DNA of 6,774 bases from Chrysiogenales bacterium. Its GTDB lineage: Bacteria > Acidobacteriota > Aminicenantia > UBA2199. The DNA is taken from the NCBI GenBank assembly GCA_004525465.1, contig SPCN01000123.1, positions 1 through 6,774 of the forward strand, given 5' to 3'. The number at the start of each line of letters is the position of its first letter. Within the stretch, counting starts at the first letter, position 1. Positions 1 to 6,526 of the stretch are shown here, piece after piece. A program made the translations under genes and the position numbers. The notes below the pieces were generated by a model that ran no database searches, was not told where the DNA came from, and saw nothing but the letters and a program-made list of their open reading frames with translations.

Positions 1-523
1 ATATTTGCACAGCAGCAATGGACAGTGAACGCACAACCTGGGAAATGGAAGACCGGCCAAATTTCTTCTGCCGCGTCGACCATGAATTGAGCGTCACATA
101 TATTCCGAAAAAAAACAGGGAAACCGGAAGCAGGAAAATCAGGATCGACAAGTCCCGCAGCTTCAGGATCGAAACTATCTGTTTAAAGAACAAAACACAG
201 CCAAGAAAAGTAAAACCGCTTATTGCAGCCACGGACAAAATTGAACTCCAAAAAAGGGCAGCGGCAACTTCGCTGTCTTTCGGCAGCATCAGAGCCTGGT
301 CATACCTTAAAGTCACCACTGCACCTGAAATGGCCAGAAGCGATAAATACACGCCCAATGCTCCAAACGCCTCCGGCGCGAACAATCGGGTTAGAACGGG
401 TGAGATCGCCACCATGATCATCTGGGCGATCGCCGTTCCGGTCATGAGCGTGATGAGATTGGCTCTGAACGACCCCTTGGGCGCGTGGGCTTGGCCAAAT
501 TGTTTGAGTTTTATGAATGGCAT
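1..523 (-). CDS. Wzx-like polysaccharide flippase, N-terminal part (runs off the window)
   Basis: Translating the minus strand from the ATG at 523-521 gives 174 residues with no stop before the window edge, so the C-terminus is missing. After a short basic, polar start (about residues 1-20) there are hydrophobic segments at about 22-46, 54-71, 88-113 and 125-146. The stretch LTRLFAPEAFGALGVYLSLL (44-63) is typical of the first helices of polysaccharide exporters of the MATE/MVF (Wzx) superfamily, which flip undecaprenyl-linked oligosaccharides across the inner membrane. An in-frame stop at 553-551 and no other standard start make this ATG the likely start, although no convincing Shine-Dalgarno sequence precedes it. 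It follows the glycosyltransferase gene after 102 bp, which fits a polysaccharide locus. The membrane-protein and exporter call is fairly secure; the exact substrate cannot be read. Confidence 0.8.
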   Translation of the reverse strand, partial: MPFIKLKQFGQAHAPKGSFRANLITLMTGTAIAQMIMVAISPVLTRLFAPEAFGALGVYLSLLAISGAVVTLRYDQALMLPKDSEVAAALFWSSILSVAAISGFTFLGCVLFFKQIVSILKLRDLSILIFLLPVSLFFFGIYVTLNSWSTRQKKFGRSSISQVVRSLSIAAVQI

Positions 524-583
524 GAAAACATTAAAAACTGACCCAAGCCGTCAAAATTGGCAAAGGGAACGACGCCACATTTC

Positions 584-608
584 CAGCCAGGGAAACGCTG
601 CCTGGCTG
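584..608 (-). other. Intergenic stem-loop between glycosyltransferase and flippase genes
   Basis: CAGCCAGG (584-591) and CCTGGCTG (601-608) form a perfect 8-bp stem with a 9-nt loop, just downstream of the glycosyltransferase stop. On the minus strand the bases after the stem (GGAAATGTGG) are not T-rich, so this is not a standard intrinsic terminator. It could protect the 3' end, attenuate transcription or be incidental. Confidence 0.4.
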
Positions 609-625
609 TGGATTCATGGCCATGC

Positions 626-1783
626 TCATTGCGGACTGCCATCGATCCCCAGTAACCTCAGCCGCAGGGATTCCAGCACCGTGCAGCGGTCATGCTGCCG
701 GGCCATTTCCTGGCGCCTGAGCTTCACTTCAGACCCTTCGTTTGCAGCTCGAGCGATCATTTCCAGGAATTCCTCGGCAGAGGATGCCAGGTACAGAAGA
801 TGCGCCAGCGGTTCCAACGCCGGTAAGCGGGTGGCGACCACCGGTTTGCCCTGGGCAAAGGCCTGAAATATCTTGTAGGGGAATATGCTGCGGCTGAAGC
901 CGGTCAGACGGTAAGGAATAACCACTATATCGGCAGCGGCCAACAGCTCGGGAAGCCGGTCACGGGGAACCATTCCTACTATTTCAGCGCCGCTTCCTGC
1001 CGGCCAATCGACGCTGAGGCGGCCGATGATGCGCAAGCGGTAGCGCTGCCCCACCCGCAGCAGCAGGGGCAAATCGACGCGCTCATTGACATGGCCGAAA
1101 TAGCAGCACAAAGGCTCAGCCAGCGCTTGTTCAATCACAGGACGAAAAAACTCCGAAAAATCGACCAGGCCGGGTATATCCAAAACCTTGTGCTCCTGAA
1201 CGCGGCACTTGGCGGCGAGAATTTGACCTGCGGTAATGATCAGGTCGGCTCTTTGCAGCAGCTCGCCCTGCCGGCTGTTCAGATGCCGCAAGCCAGGATC
1301 ATCGTCATAACCGTCGCGCCGGGCATATACCAGGCAAAAGGGAGCAAGCATATCGGCCAGGGCCACGGGCGTGGCGAAGGGCAAAAAAACAAAAACCAAG
1401 CGCTGCTCACTGCAGCCGCAGGAGGTAAGAACCTTTTTTTTCAGCCAGGGCAAAAAGAAGCGACGATTCATCCAAGTGAAAAGCCGGTTGCGGTCGGGTA
1501 GCGTCAAGGGGGTGATGATGCTCAACCCCGACGGTCGCGGGTGATTGACGAAATGGGTCAGGCGCGGCCGGTCCAGCAGCCGCCCCAACAGCCGACGCCA
1601 TTCTCCGGGTCGGGGAAAGCGCTTGGGAAACGGATTGAGGAAAACAACGGGGTGACCGCTCTCGGTAAAATGGCGCGCCAGGTCGTGGGCAAAGACCCAG
1701 GCTAATCCCCATTCACTCTGTGAGATCAGCACGATGGCCGGAAGATCGGCCGCCCTGCTCTTGGTTGTCTCGTCTGCCGTCAT
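626..1783 (-). CDS. GT-B fold glycosyltransferase of a polysaccharide locus
   Basis: This is a 385-residue protein that most likely transfers a sugar from a nucleotide donor to a growing lipid-linked glycan on the cytoplasmic side of the membrane. The N-terminal half (about 14-200) looks like the acceptor domain. The C-terminal half begins near CCYFGHVNERVDLPLL (226-241) and carries RIIGRL (251-256) and AADIVVIPYR (283-292). It then has IFPYKIFQAFAQGKPVVATR (300-319), the usual donor-binding segment of GT1/GT4-like enzymes. It resembles TuaH-type proteins, but donor and linkage cannot be read. The ATG at 1783 was chosen because it overlaps the stop of the preceding gene by four bases (ATGA), implying translational coupling. 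A longer in-frame reading from 1891 would overlap that gene by over 100 bp, and its added residues are an Ala-rich shadow of the neighbour's coding sequence. No transmembrane segment is evident. Confidence 0.85.
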   Translation of the reverse strand: MTADETTKSRAADLPAIVLISQSEWGLAWVFAHDLARHFTESGHPVVFLNPFPKRFPRPGEWRRLLGRLLDRPRLTHFVNHPRPSGLSIITPLTLPDRNRLFTWMNRRFFLPWLKKKVLTSCGCSEQRLVFVFLPFATPVALADMLAPFCLVYARRDGYDDDPGLRHLNSRQGELLQRADLIITAGQILAAKCRVQEHKVLDIPGLVDFSEFFRPVIEQALAEPLCCYFGHVNERVDLPLLLRVGQRYRLRIIGRLSVDWPAGSGAEIVGMVPRDRLPELLAAADIVVIPYRLTGFSRSIFPYKIFQAFAQGKPVVATRLPALEPLAHLLYLASSAEEFLEMIARAANEGSEVKLRRQEMARQHDRCTVLESLRLRLLGIDGSPQ

Positions 1784-2508
1784 TTCACCGGCCCCAGCCG
1801 CTGCCGCAGCACCCGGGCCAGGAACAACGGATTGCCGATCAGGTATCTTTTCCAGAGCCGCCGCGGCTCGATGAGCAGCCGCCCCAGCCATTCACCGCCG
1901 CAGCGGCACAGCCAGGCCGGCGCCCGGCGCATGCGGCCGGAGAGATAATCGAAGACCGCCCCGCCGGTAAGGGCCACGCAGGCATCGATGTGCTCCCAGT
2001 TTTGCGCCAGCCATTCCTCCTGCAGGGGCATGCCGAAGGCGACAAGCAGAATGCCCGGGCGGCAGCGGTTGATGGCGGAGACGACATCGGCGTTTTCGGA
2101 ACTATGCCGGCTTTTGTCGAAATATCCATGATGGACACCGGCAATATCCAGGTTCGGATAGCGGGCGACAATCGTGTCTGCAGCGGCAGCGGCGACTCCC
2201 GGCTGCCCGCCCAGGAAATAAAAACTGAAATTCTTTGCCTGGCAGTAAGCAGCCAATGAATAGAACCAGTCGCCATATGTGAGGCGCTCCACAATCCGCT
2301 GGCCGAGCAGGCGCGCTGCCAGCTGGATGCCGGCACCATCGCAGAAATTGAGCGGAGCGGAATTGAAAAATTCGCGTAACCATGGCCGGCGATAAGCCAG
2401 ATTGGCGAAGTGGATGTTGACATTGGGTACAACGGCATGGCCTCCAGACAGGACGATGCGACCGATGGCTTCGTTGAGTTCTGACTGAATATGTGACTGC
2501 ACTTTCAA
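1780..2508 (-). CDS. WecG/TagA/CpsF-family (GT26) glycosyltransferase
   Basis: From the TTG at 2508 this reads 242 residues. Members transfer a sugar such as ManNAc, ManNAcA or glucose to an undecaprenyl-diphosphate-linked sugar early in surface-polysaccharide synthesis. Family features in order are VVPNVNIHFANL (26-37), LNFCDGAGIQLAARLLG (53-69) with the likely catalytic Asp57, the Rossmann-like FYFLGGQPGVA (96-106), HHGYF, VAFGMPLQEEWL, LTGGAVFDYLSGRMRRAPAW, and EWLGRLLIEPRRLWKRY followed by GNPLFLARVL. This is the sub-type with a CDGAG motif. The TTG is only the first standard start codon. The frame stays open to a stop at 2604-2602 and includes a conserved-looking VEILGLKV, so translation probably begins further upstream (see the 2509-2577 entry). 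The stop overlaps the next gene's ATG (ATGA). The family is secure, the sugar is not. Confidence 0.92.
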   Translation of the reverse strand: MKVQSHIQSELNEAIGRIVLSGGHAVVPNVNIHFANLAYRRPWLREFFNSAPLNFCDGAGIQLAARLLGQRIVERLTYGDWFYSLAAYCQAKNFSFYFLGGQPGVAAAAADTIVARYPNLDIAGVHHGYFDKSRHSSENADVVSAINRCRPGILLVAFGMPLQEEWLAQNWEHIDACVALTGGAVFDYLSGRMRRAPAWLCRCGGEWLGRLLIEPRRLWKRYLIGNPLFLARVLRQRLGPVK

Positions 2509-2577
2509 GCCAAGGATCTCGACCGTGCAGTAATCCTTAGCATTGAAAGTTTCACCGCTCTTGTTTTGACCGCTGAT
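2509..2577 (-). other. Probable N-terminal extension of the WecG-family gene with an ATC start
   Basis: This is 23 further codons in frame with the WecG-family gene, from ATC (2577-2575) to just before the TTG. They read SGQNKSGETFNAKDYC after the first codon and then TVEILG, running into LKVQ. A segment like VEILG-(L/V)-K-V is the normal N-terminus of this family, so the extension looks coding. A perfect Shine-Dalgarno sequence sits five bases before the ATC. No ATG, GTG or TTG occurs in frame between the TTG and the upstream stop. Either a rare ATC start is used, or an ATG has been mutated or misread. With the extension the protein would be 265 residues. Confidence 0.55.
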
Positions 2578-2582
2578 TTTCG

Positions 2583-2589
2583 CCTCCTT
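2583..2589 (-). promoter_or_regulatory. Strong Shine-Dalgarno sequence for the WecG-family gene
   Basis: AAGGAGG on the minus strand is a full match to the anti-Shine-Dalgarno core. The only codon at a proper distance is ATC at 2577-2575, five bases away and in frame with the WecG-family protein. It lies about 75 bases from the TTG at 2508, so it cannot serve that start. Confidence 0.6.
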
Positions 2590-2593
2590 GCTT

Positions 2594-2622
2594 ATTTTAA
2601 TTTATCACTCCTTGATTCGCAA
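2594..2622 (-). promoter_or_regulatory. Possible weak internal promoter upstream of the WecG-family gene
   Basis: The minus strand shows TTGCGA (2622-2617), a 17-bp spacer and TAAAAT (2599-2594), in an AT-rich patch of a GC-rich window. A start seven bases downstream would fall inside the Shine-Dalgarno sequence, leaving a very short leader, which counts against it. The gap of over 130 bp from the previous gene makes some internal transcription start plausible. Confidence 0.25.
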
Positions 2623-2657
2623 GTAGCTGCGCAGCCATCCATCTCTTTTTTCTCTGC

Positions 2658-3524
2658 TTAGCAAATCGTTTTCCCGGGCAACACAAAAAAATCGCCTAAA
2701 AAATAATTGTACTGATCCGGGGTAAAAGGAACCATGCCGCTATCGGGATAAAACGTAAATTCACCAAATATTACTTTCCCTTTTATTGAGTATAAATCAA
2801 CCCTGATAAAAGGGAAATTTTCACACAACTCTTTGGCAATGGCGACCATGGCAGCAAAGTTTTCCGGCTTTTCAATGGCAAGCTCACTGCAGGGCTTGCC
2901 CTTAAATGTGTATATCCTGTTCCAATCCATGTCGTAGGCATTGTACTTGACCCCACCGGCAGCATGCCTGCCCGTGCAGACTAACAGCATCTCCGGCTTG
3001 CCGTGATAGCAATAAAATTTGTAATCGATCAACTCAGCGAACTCCTCATTTTGCAGGTATTTTTCGCAGATCAGGCGCGGCCTGATGTTCTTGTATGACC
3101 ATTGACGGCCGGAATAAAAATGGTTGGTTGCAAGCCACTGCGTCAGCAAACGGCGGCATTTGTCCCAATCGAGATTTTTCTTGTCACGGCAAATGATGTT
3201 CATGCTGCTGCCGTGGGTGGCCTTCAAAACGAAACTGGCTGGCAGAGTTGCCAAGTCGATTTCATCAGCGCTTTCATACACTCCGTACAATTCATTCAAC
3301 AAGCGGCCATAATCCTTGGCTTGCAGATATTTTCTCACCTCGTACTTATCCGATAAAGTCGTCATCAGCGGATCCCGGTAATACAATTTATACCATTGCA
3401 CCTTTTCATTGAATGTCCGGGGACGATGCAAGCGGAGTAATCTTCCGTGGGTTTTCAGATACAGGAATTGCACATATAACTTGTCCGGCAGTACTCGCGC
3501 AAGCCTGCGCAGGAATTTCTTCAT
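2658..3524 (-). CDS. TupA-like ATP-grasp protein (polysaccharide modification)
   Basis: This is a 288-residue protein of the TupA-like ATP-grasp family, named after the teichuronopeptide gene and not related to tungstate-binding TupA. ATP-grasp enzymes join a carboxylate to an amine through an acyl-phosphate. Members in capsule and O-antigen loci are thought to attach an amino acid, peptide or similar group, or are annotated loosely as glycosyltransferases. Visible features are PRTFNEKVQWYKLYYRDPLM (35-54) with SDKYEVR (58-64) shortly after, typical of the family N-terminus; the nucleotide loop VLKATHGSS (99-107); EKYL (154-157); DYKFYCYHGKPE (167-178); RVDLY (241-245); and the metal-binding GEFTFYPDSG (254-263). 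Length is normal and the key motifs are intact. It starts nine bases after the Upp-like gene's stop, without a clear Shine-Dalgarno sequence, so it is probably co-transcribed and perhaps translated by re-initiation. The family is secure, the substrate unknown. Confidence 0.88.
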   Translation of the reverse strand: MKKFLRRLARVLPDKLYVQFLYLKTHGRLLRLHRPRTFNEKVQWYKLYYRDPLMTTLSDKYEVRKYLQAKDYGRLLNELYGVYESADEIDLATLPASFVLKATHGSSMNIICRDKKNLDWDKCRRLLTQWLATNHFYSGRQWSYKNIRPRLICEKYLQNEEFAELIDYKFYCYHGKPEMLLVCTGRHAAGGVKYNAYDMDWNRIYTFKGKPCSELAIEKPENFAAMVAIAKELCENFPFIRVDLYSIKGKVIFGEFTFYPDSGMVPFTPDQYNYFLGDFFVLPGKTIC

Positions 3525-3533
3525 GAGGGGATC

Positions 3534-4595
3534 TCAGCGGTTGAGGACAACTTTTTCGATCTGGCGGATCTGGTCGCGGTAGAGAGAAGTCACATGACTG
3601 CCATAGTCGGCGATCAGCTGGATGATGTCGCGGGGGCTTTCCGGCCGGTCGGGGCCGTTGATGCGATCGCCGGCATCGCCCAAGCCTGGCATAATATAGG
3701 CTTTCTCGTTCAAAGCCGGATCCATCCACAGCGTATATACTTCGGCTTCCGGCACGGCACGGACGATGCGCAGCGCGCCTTTCAGGGTGGAAACCACGTT
3801 GAAGAAACGGATGGAGCGCGGCTTGATCCCCTGGCCGCGCAAATATTGGATCACCGTCACCAGGCTGCCGCCGGTGGCGTTCATCGGGTCGGCGAAGAAA
3901 AGATCGCGTCCCTGCAGCCCCTCGGTATTGAAATAGGACTTTTTCAGGTCCAACACGTAGGCCATGTCAATTTCACTGCGGCTGTCGTCGCGGCTTATTT
4001 TAAAAAGGGCGAAAGGCGGAACCGTGTGCCTTAATGAGTATTCCTGTATTTCCTTGGCCACGATCATCGATGGCAGCAGCGCCGCCCGCAGCATGACGCA
4101 CATGACGCTGTTTTCCGTCAGGGAATCGATGTCGGGAATCTTGTGCACGGCATAGTTCACCACCGGTACGCTTACCGGCGTGCGCACAAAGATCGGATGG
4201 CGCTGGCCGCTGTGCGGGCCGGCAAAGGCCAGGTTGAAAAGCATTTCATAGGCGCGCTGGATGTAATAAATGAATTCCGGGTTGCCGGTGCGCGCATCGC
4301 GCAGCTTGGCCACCAGGCGCGACGCTTCGCCGTGGATGAATTCCGGGGTCTCCAGAGAATAGACATGGATGCGCCGTTCGGCGTCGACCACCCCCTGCAT
4401 GATTTCTCCCAGTTCATTGAACATGGCCAACAGCCGCTCCTGGGCTCGTTTGCGCTCCGGGGCTTTTTCGCCGGCCAGGCAGACAAAATCGTCCAGGGCC
4501 CGGCCGTAGAGATCGCCAACCTGAACAATGGCTTCCTGGTCGGCACCGGTCAGATAGCCGTCCAGATCGGCGGCCTGCAACACGATCTTGTCCAT
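3534..4595 (-). CDS. upp: Uracil phosphoribosyltransferase-like protein with a large N-terminal extension
   Basis: This is a 353-residue protein whose C-terminal two-thirds resembles Upp, which makes UMP from uracil and PRPP in pyrimidine salvage. The PRPP loop reads FADPMNATGGS (234-244, usually DPMLATGGS). The uracil-binding segment reads YIMPGLGDAGDR (300-311). LRAALLPS (169-176) sits where Upp has LRAGLGM. Ordinary Upp is about 208 residues. This one adds some 130 residues at the N-terminus, rich in charged helix-like sequence (about 44-75 and 88-125) with no family I recognise, and a tail of about 37 residues after the position where Upp normally ends. The ATG at 4595 is set by AAGGAGG seven bases upstream; a longer in-frame start at 4694 would lie upstream of the promoter. 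It leads the transcription unit into the polysaccharide genes. The changes near the active site leave open a role other than plain uracil salvage. Confidence 0.82.
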   Translation of the reverse strand: MDKIVLQAADLDGYLTGADQEAIVQVGDLYGRALDDFVCLAGEKAPERKRAQERLLAMFNELGEIMQGVVDAERRIHVYSLETPEFIHGEASRLVAKLRDARTGNPEFIYYIQRAYEMLFNLAFAGPHSGQRHPIFVRTPVSVPVVNYAVHKIPDIDSLTENSVMCVMLRAALLPSMIVAKEIQEYSLRHTVPPFALFKISRDDSRSEIDMAYVLDLKKSYFNTEGLQGRDLFFADPMNATGGSLVTVIQYLRGQGIKPRSIRFFNVVSTLKGALRIVRAVPEAEVYTLWMDPALNEKAYIMPGLGDAGDRINGPDRPESPRDIIQLIADYGSHVTSLYRDQIRQIEKVVLNR

Positions 4596-4602
4596 GCGGC
4601 TT

Positions 4603-4609
4603 CCTCCTT
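4603..4609 (-). promoter_or_regulatory. Shine-Dalgarno sequence of the Upp-like gene
   Basis: AAGGAGG on the minus strand lies seven bases before the ATG at 4595-4593. This decides the start in favour of this ATG over the upstream in-frame codon at 4694. Confidence 0.85.
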
Positions 4610-4626
4610 GACAGGAATTCGCATCA

Positions 4627-4655
4627 AGTATACTCATTACAACTGGAACTGGCAA
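4627..4655 (-). promoter_or_regulatory. Sigma70-type promoter of the Upp-like gene
   Basis: The minus strand carries TTGCCA (4655-4650, 5 of 6 consensus bases), a 17-bp spacer and TATACT (4632-4627, 5 of 6). A start about seven bases downstream, near 4620, gives a leader of about 25 bases that holds the Shine-Dalgarno sequence. It probably drives the Upp-like gene and, by read-through, the polysaccharide genes. Confidence 0.7.
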
Positions 4656-4686
4656 GAAAAGTGACCGGGAAAAATGGCTCCCCGGC
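4654..4686 (-). terminator. Possible intrinsic terminator of the tungstate transporter operon
   Basis: On the minus strand GCCGGG (4686-4681) pairs with CCCGGT (4669-4664), a 6-bp stem including one G-U pair and an 11-base loop. CACTTTTCTT follows. It lies 24 bases past the ATPase stop. The short stem and broken T-tract make it weak. It abuts the -35 box of the next promoter, a sensible place to separate two units. Confidence 0.4.
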
Positions 4687-4709
4687 TCAAGCAAAGACGA
4701 ATTAAAAAT

Positions 4710-5777
4710 TCAGCAAAGGGGCAGCAGGTGCACGGACGTGGCCTTGAAGGTCAGCGAGACAGCGATACCCGGCGCCAGGTTCATTTGCGCGCAGGAGATG
4801 CGGGTAACGAACACGGTGAACAAAACACCGCCGCAGTCCACGCTGAGCGCCATGATCGCGCCCAAGTCGGCCACGGCCATTATGGGTCCGCGGAATGAAT
4901 TTCGGGCCGACGAAGAGATCGGTTTTTCGGAAACCAGGATATCCTCGGGACGGATCACGGCTGCCGCCCTGCCGCCGCTGCGTTCGCTCACGACCTCGAT
5001 GGCCAATTGGCCGCAATCCAGCACTGTCCGTCCCTCGCGCCTGACCAGGGTCCCGGGGATTATGTTTTCCGCGGCCGAGAATTCGGCGATATCCAGGGAA
5101 AGCGGGCGGCTGAGCACCTCGGCCGCTGCCCCGGCCTGCAGCAGCAATCCCTCCTTTAAAAAAACGATCTCTGCCGCCAGCAGCCTGGCCTGGATAAGAT
5201 TGTGGGTGGCCAGGATGACGGTCTTGCCCTCCCCGGCCAGACGGGCGATCGCCGTCTCGATGTTTTTCACACTCAGCGGATCGAGATTGGCCGTAGGCTC
5301 ATCCAGAAGATACAGATCAGGATCCAGCAGCATCACCCGGGCCAGCTGCAGCCGCTGTTTTTCACCGCCGGAAAGCAGCCGCGCCTCCTGGCCTTCCCGG
5401 CCGTGCAAACCGGTTTTTTCCAGCACCAACCTGATTTTATGGTCGCCGACATTCAGTCCCCGCAGGCGTGGTCCGAAACGGAGATTGGCTTCCACGCTCC
5501 CGGCCAGCAGCAACGGCGCCTGGAAGACAAAACCGCAACGCCGGCGCAGAGCCGTACATTGGCAGCGGGACATGGTGCTCCGTTTCTGGCCGTCGTAATA
5601 GATCTCTCCCAGTCCGGGTTTGTCCAACAGGCCCAGCAGCCGCAGCAGCGTCGATTTGCCGGCCCCGTTGGGACCGAGGATCACGTTGACCGCTCCGGGA
5701 GCGAGTTCCAGGTTGATGCCCTGCAGGATCATGTTTTTCCCGGCCCTGTATCCCAGGTTTTCAACACAGATTTGCAT
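4710..5777 (-). CDS. tupC: Tungstate/molybdate ABC transporter ATP-binding protein with Mop domain
   Basis: This 355-residue protein is the cytoplasmic ATPase that powers oxyanion uptake through the adjacent permease. The ATPase domain has Walker A GPNGAGKST (35-43), Q-loop Gln86 in VFQAP, signature LSGGEKQR (135-142, Glu in place of the usual Gln), Walker B LYLLDEPT (155-162), the D-loop NLD (164-166) and the switch His192 in ATHN. After a linker that includes IRPEDILVS (275-283), the C-terminus is a Mop/TOBE domain. It runs from SARNSFRGPI (290-299) to FKATSVHLL (344-352), the usual beginning and end of the molybdate/tungstate-binding fold. In relatives this domain binds the oxyanion and can inhibit transport when the cell is replete. 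The ATG overlaps the permease stop by one base (TAATG), with AGGGGAA just upstream as ribosome site. Tungstate is preferred over molybdate because of the neighbouring binding protein. Confidence 0.92.
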   Translation of the reverse strand: MQICVENLGYRAGKNMILQGINLELAPGAVNVILGPNGAGKSTLLRLLGLLDKPGLGEIYYDGQKRSTMSRCQCTALRRRCGFVFQAPLLLAGSVEANLRFGPRLRGLNVGDHKIRLVLEKTGLHGREGQEARLLSGGEKQRLQLARVMLLDPDLYLLDEPTANLDPLSVKNIETAIARLAGEGKTVILATHNLIQARLLAAEIVFLKEGLLLQAGAAAEVLSRPLSLDIAEFSAAENIIPGTLVRREGRTVLDCGQLAIEVVSERSGGRAAAVIRPEDILVSEKPISSSARNSFRGPIMAVADLGAIMALSVDCGGVLFTVFVTRISCAQMNLAPGIAVSLTFKATSVHLLPLC

Positions 5778-6463
5778 TATTTCCCCTGCAGCCCCTGCAT
5801 GGCGACATTGACCGCCAAAGCTGTCAATAGCAGGACAATGCCCAGGGCGATGCCGAGTTCAAAATTGCCTTTCATGGTTTCCAGCGAGATCGCCGTGGTC
5901 AGAACCCGTGTCTGGCCTTTGATGTTACCGCCGATCATCAGCGTCATGCCGGTCTCGCCGATGACCCGCGAAAAACCGGCGATGATCGCGGTCAGGAAAG
6001 CGAAGCGTCCCTGGCGGATAACGACCGCCGCCAACTGGCGGCGGTTGGCGCCCAGCGACAAGGCCAGGTCGCGGGCATCCCGGGCAATGCCTTTCAGCGC
6101 CGCCAGGGCCAGGGCGGTGATGAGCGGAAAAGCCAACAGCGCCTGGGCCAGAACCATGGCCCCGGGCGTGAACAACAGTCCCAGGATTCCCAGGGGACCG
6201 CGGCGGCTGACCAGACCGTAAACCAGCAGGCCGATCAGCACGGCCGGCACCGACATGGCCGTGTTGACCAACCCGACCAGGAGGCGCTTGCCGCGGAACT
6301 CCTTCAGAGCCAGGAACAGGGAGACCGGGACCGCCGCCAGCGCGGCCAGCAATGTGGCTGCTCCCGAAACGGCCAGCGACAGGGCTACAATCTGCAGAAT
6401 CTCGCTGCTGGGCGGCAGCAAAAGCGCTGCGCCCTGTTTCAACCCCTCAAAGATGTAACTCAT
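5777..6463 (-). CDS. tupB: Tungstate ABC transporter permease, TupB type
   Basis: This 228-residue integral membrane protein forms the channel for tungstate uptake. Hydrophobic stretches lie at about 22-52, 60-84, 98-123, 152-178 and 203-223, matching the five or six helices of TupB/WtpB and ModB permeases. The cytoplasmic EAA-type loop that docks on the ATPase is seen at about 131-150 (RDLALSLGANRRQLAAVVIR), followed by SRVIGETGMTLMIGGNIKG (165-183), a region typical of TupB proteins. The length is normal. The binding-protein gene ends 63 bp upstream and the ATPase gene overlaps the stop, so the order is tupA-tupB-tupC. The start is the first ATG of the frame; an A-rich run precedes it and no good Shine-Dalgarno sequence is visible, which leaves translation strength uncertain. 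Confidence 0.9.
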   Translation of the reverse strand: MSYIFEGLKQGAALLLPPSSEILQIVALSLAVSGAATLLAALAAVPVSLFLALKEFRGKRLLVGLVNTAMSVPAVLIGLLVYGLVSRRGPLGILGLLFTPGAMVLAQALLAFPLITALALAALKGIARDARDLALSLGANRRQLAAVVIRQGRFAFLTAIIAGFSRVIGETGMTLMIGGNIKGQTRVLTTAISLETMKGNFELGIALGIVLLLTALAVNVAMQGLQGK

Positions 6464-6526
6464 GATATTTTTTTTACAAACTTCATGGCTAAAATCGAAT
6501 TGGCTTTTTCCTTTTCCGTAGGCAAT

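Noticed and set aside
18..866. 282-codon open frame on the plus strand
   Set aside because: It lies opposite the flippase and the end of the glycosyltransferase, both of which show clear family sequence. Its own product is low-complexity and unlike any family, and it spans an intergenic gap, as expected for a chance antisense frame.
1780..2508. CDG in place of the more familiar ADG/PDG in the GT26 enzyme
   Set aside because: A CDGAG motif occurs in a known sub-group of the family, so this is not an unusual active site.
2592..2642. 16-codon minus-strand open frame (ATG at 2642) that could be a leader peptide
   Set aside because: No convincing ribosome site, no run of regulatory codons and no terminator or antiterminator pair; probably chance.
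4608..4634. Plus-strand TTGACA and TATACT that could form a divergent promoter
   Set aside because: The spacer is only 15 bp, the TTGACA arises from the complement of the Shine-Dalgarno sequence, TATACT comes from the palindrome AGTATACT shared with the minus-strand promoter, and no plus-strand gene follows.
4143..4664. 173-codon open frame on the plus strand
   Set aside because: It is antisense to the Upp-like gene and runs into its promoter; no recognisable motifs.
5202..6221. 339-codon open frame on the plus strand
   Set aside because: It is antisense to tupC and tupB, which are strongly supported. The translation is Gln/Pro/Arg-rich and shows no domain; such frames are common opposite GC-rich genes.
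6460..6486. 8-codon minus-strand frame ending in an ATGA overlap with tupB
   Set aside because: No Shine-Dalgarno sequence precedes it and its frame depends on the length of an A-run; too short to support as a coupling peptide.
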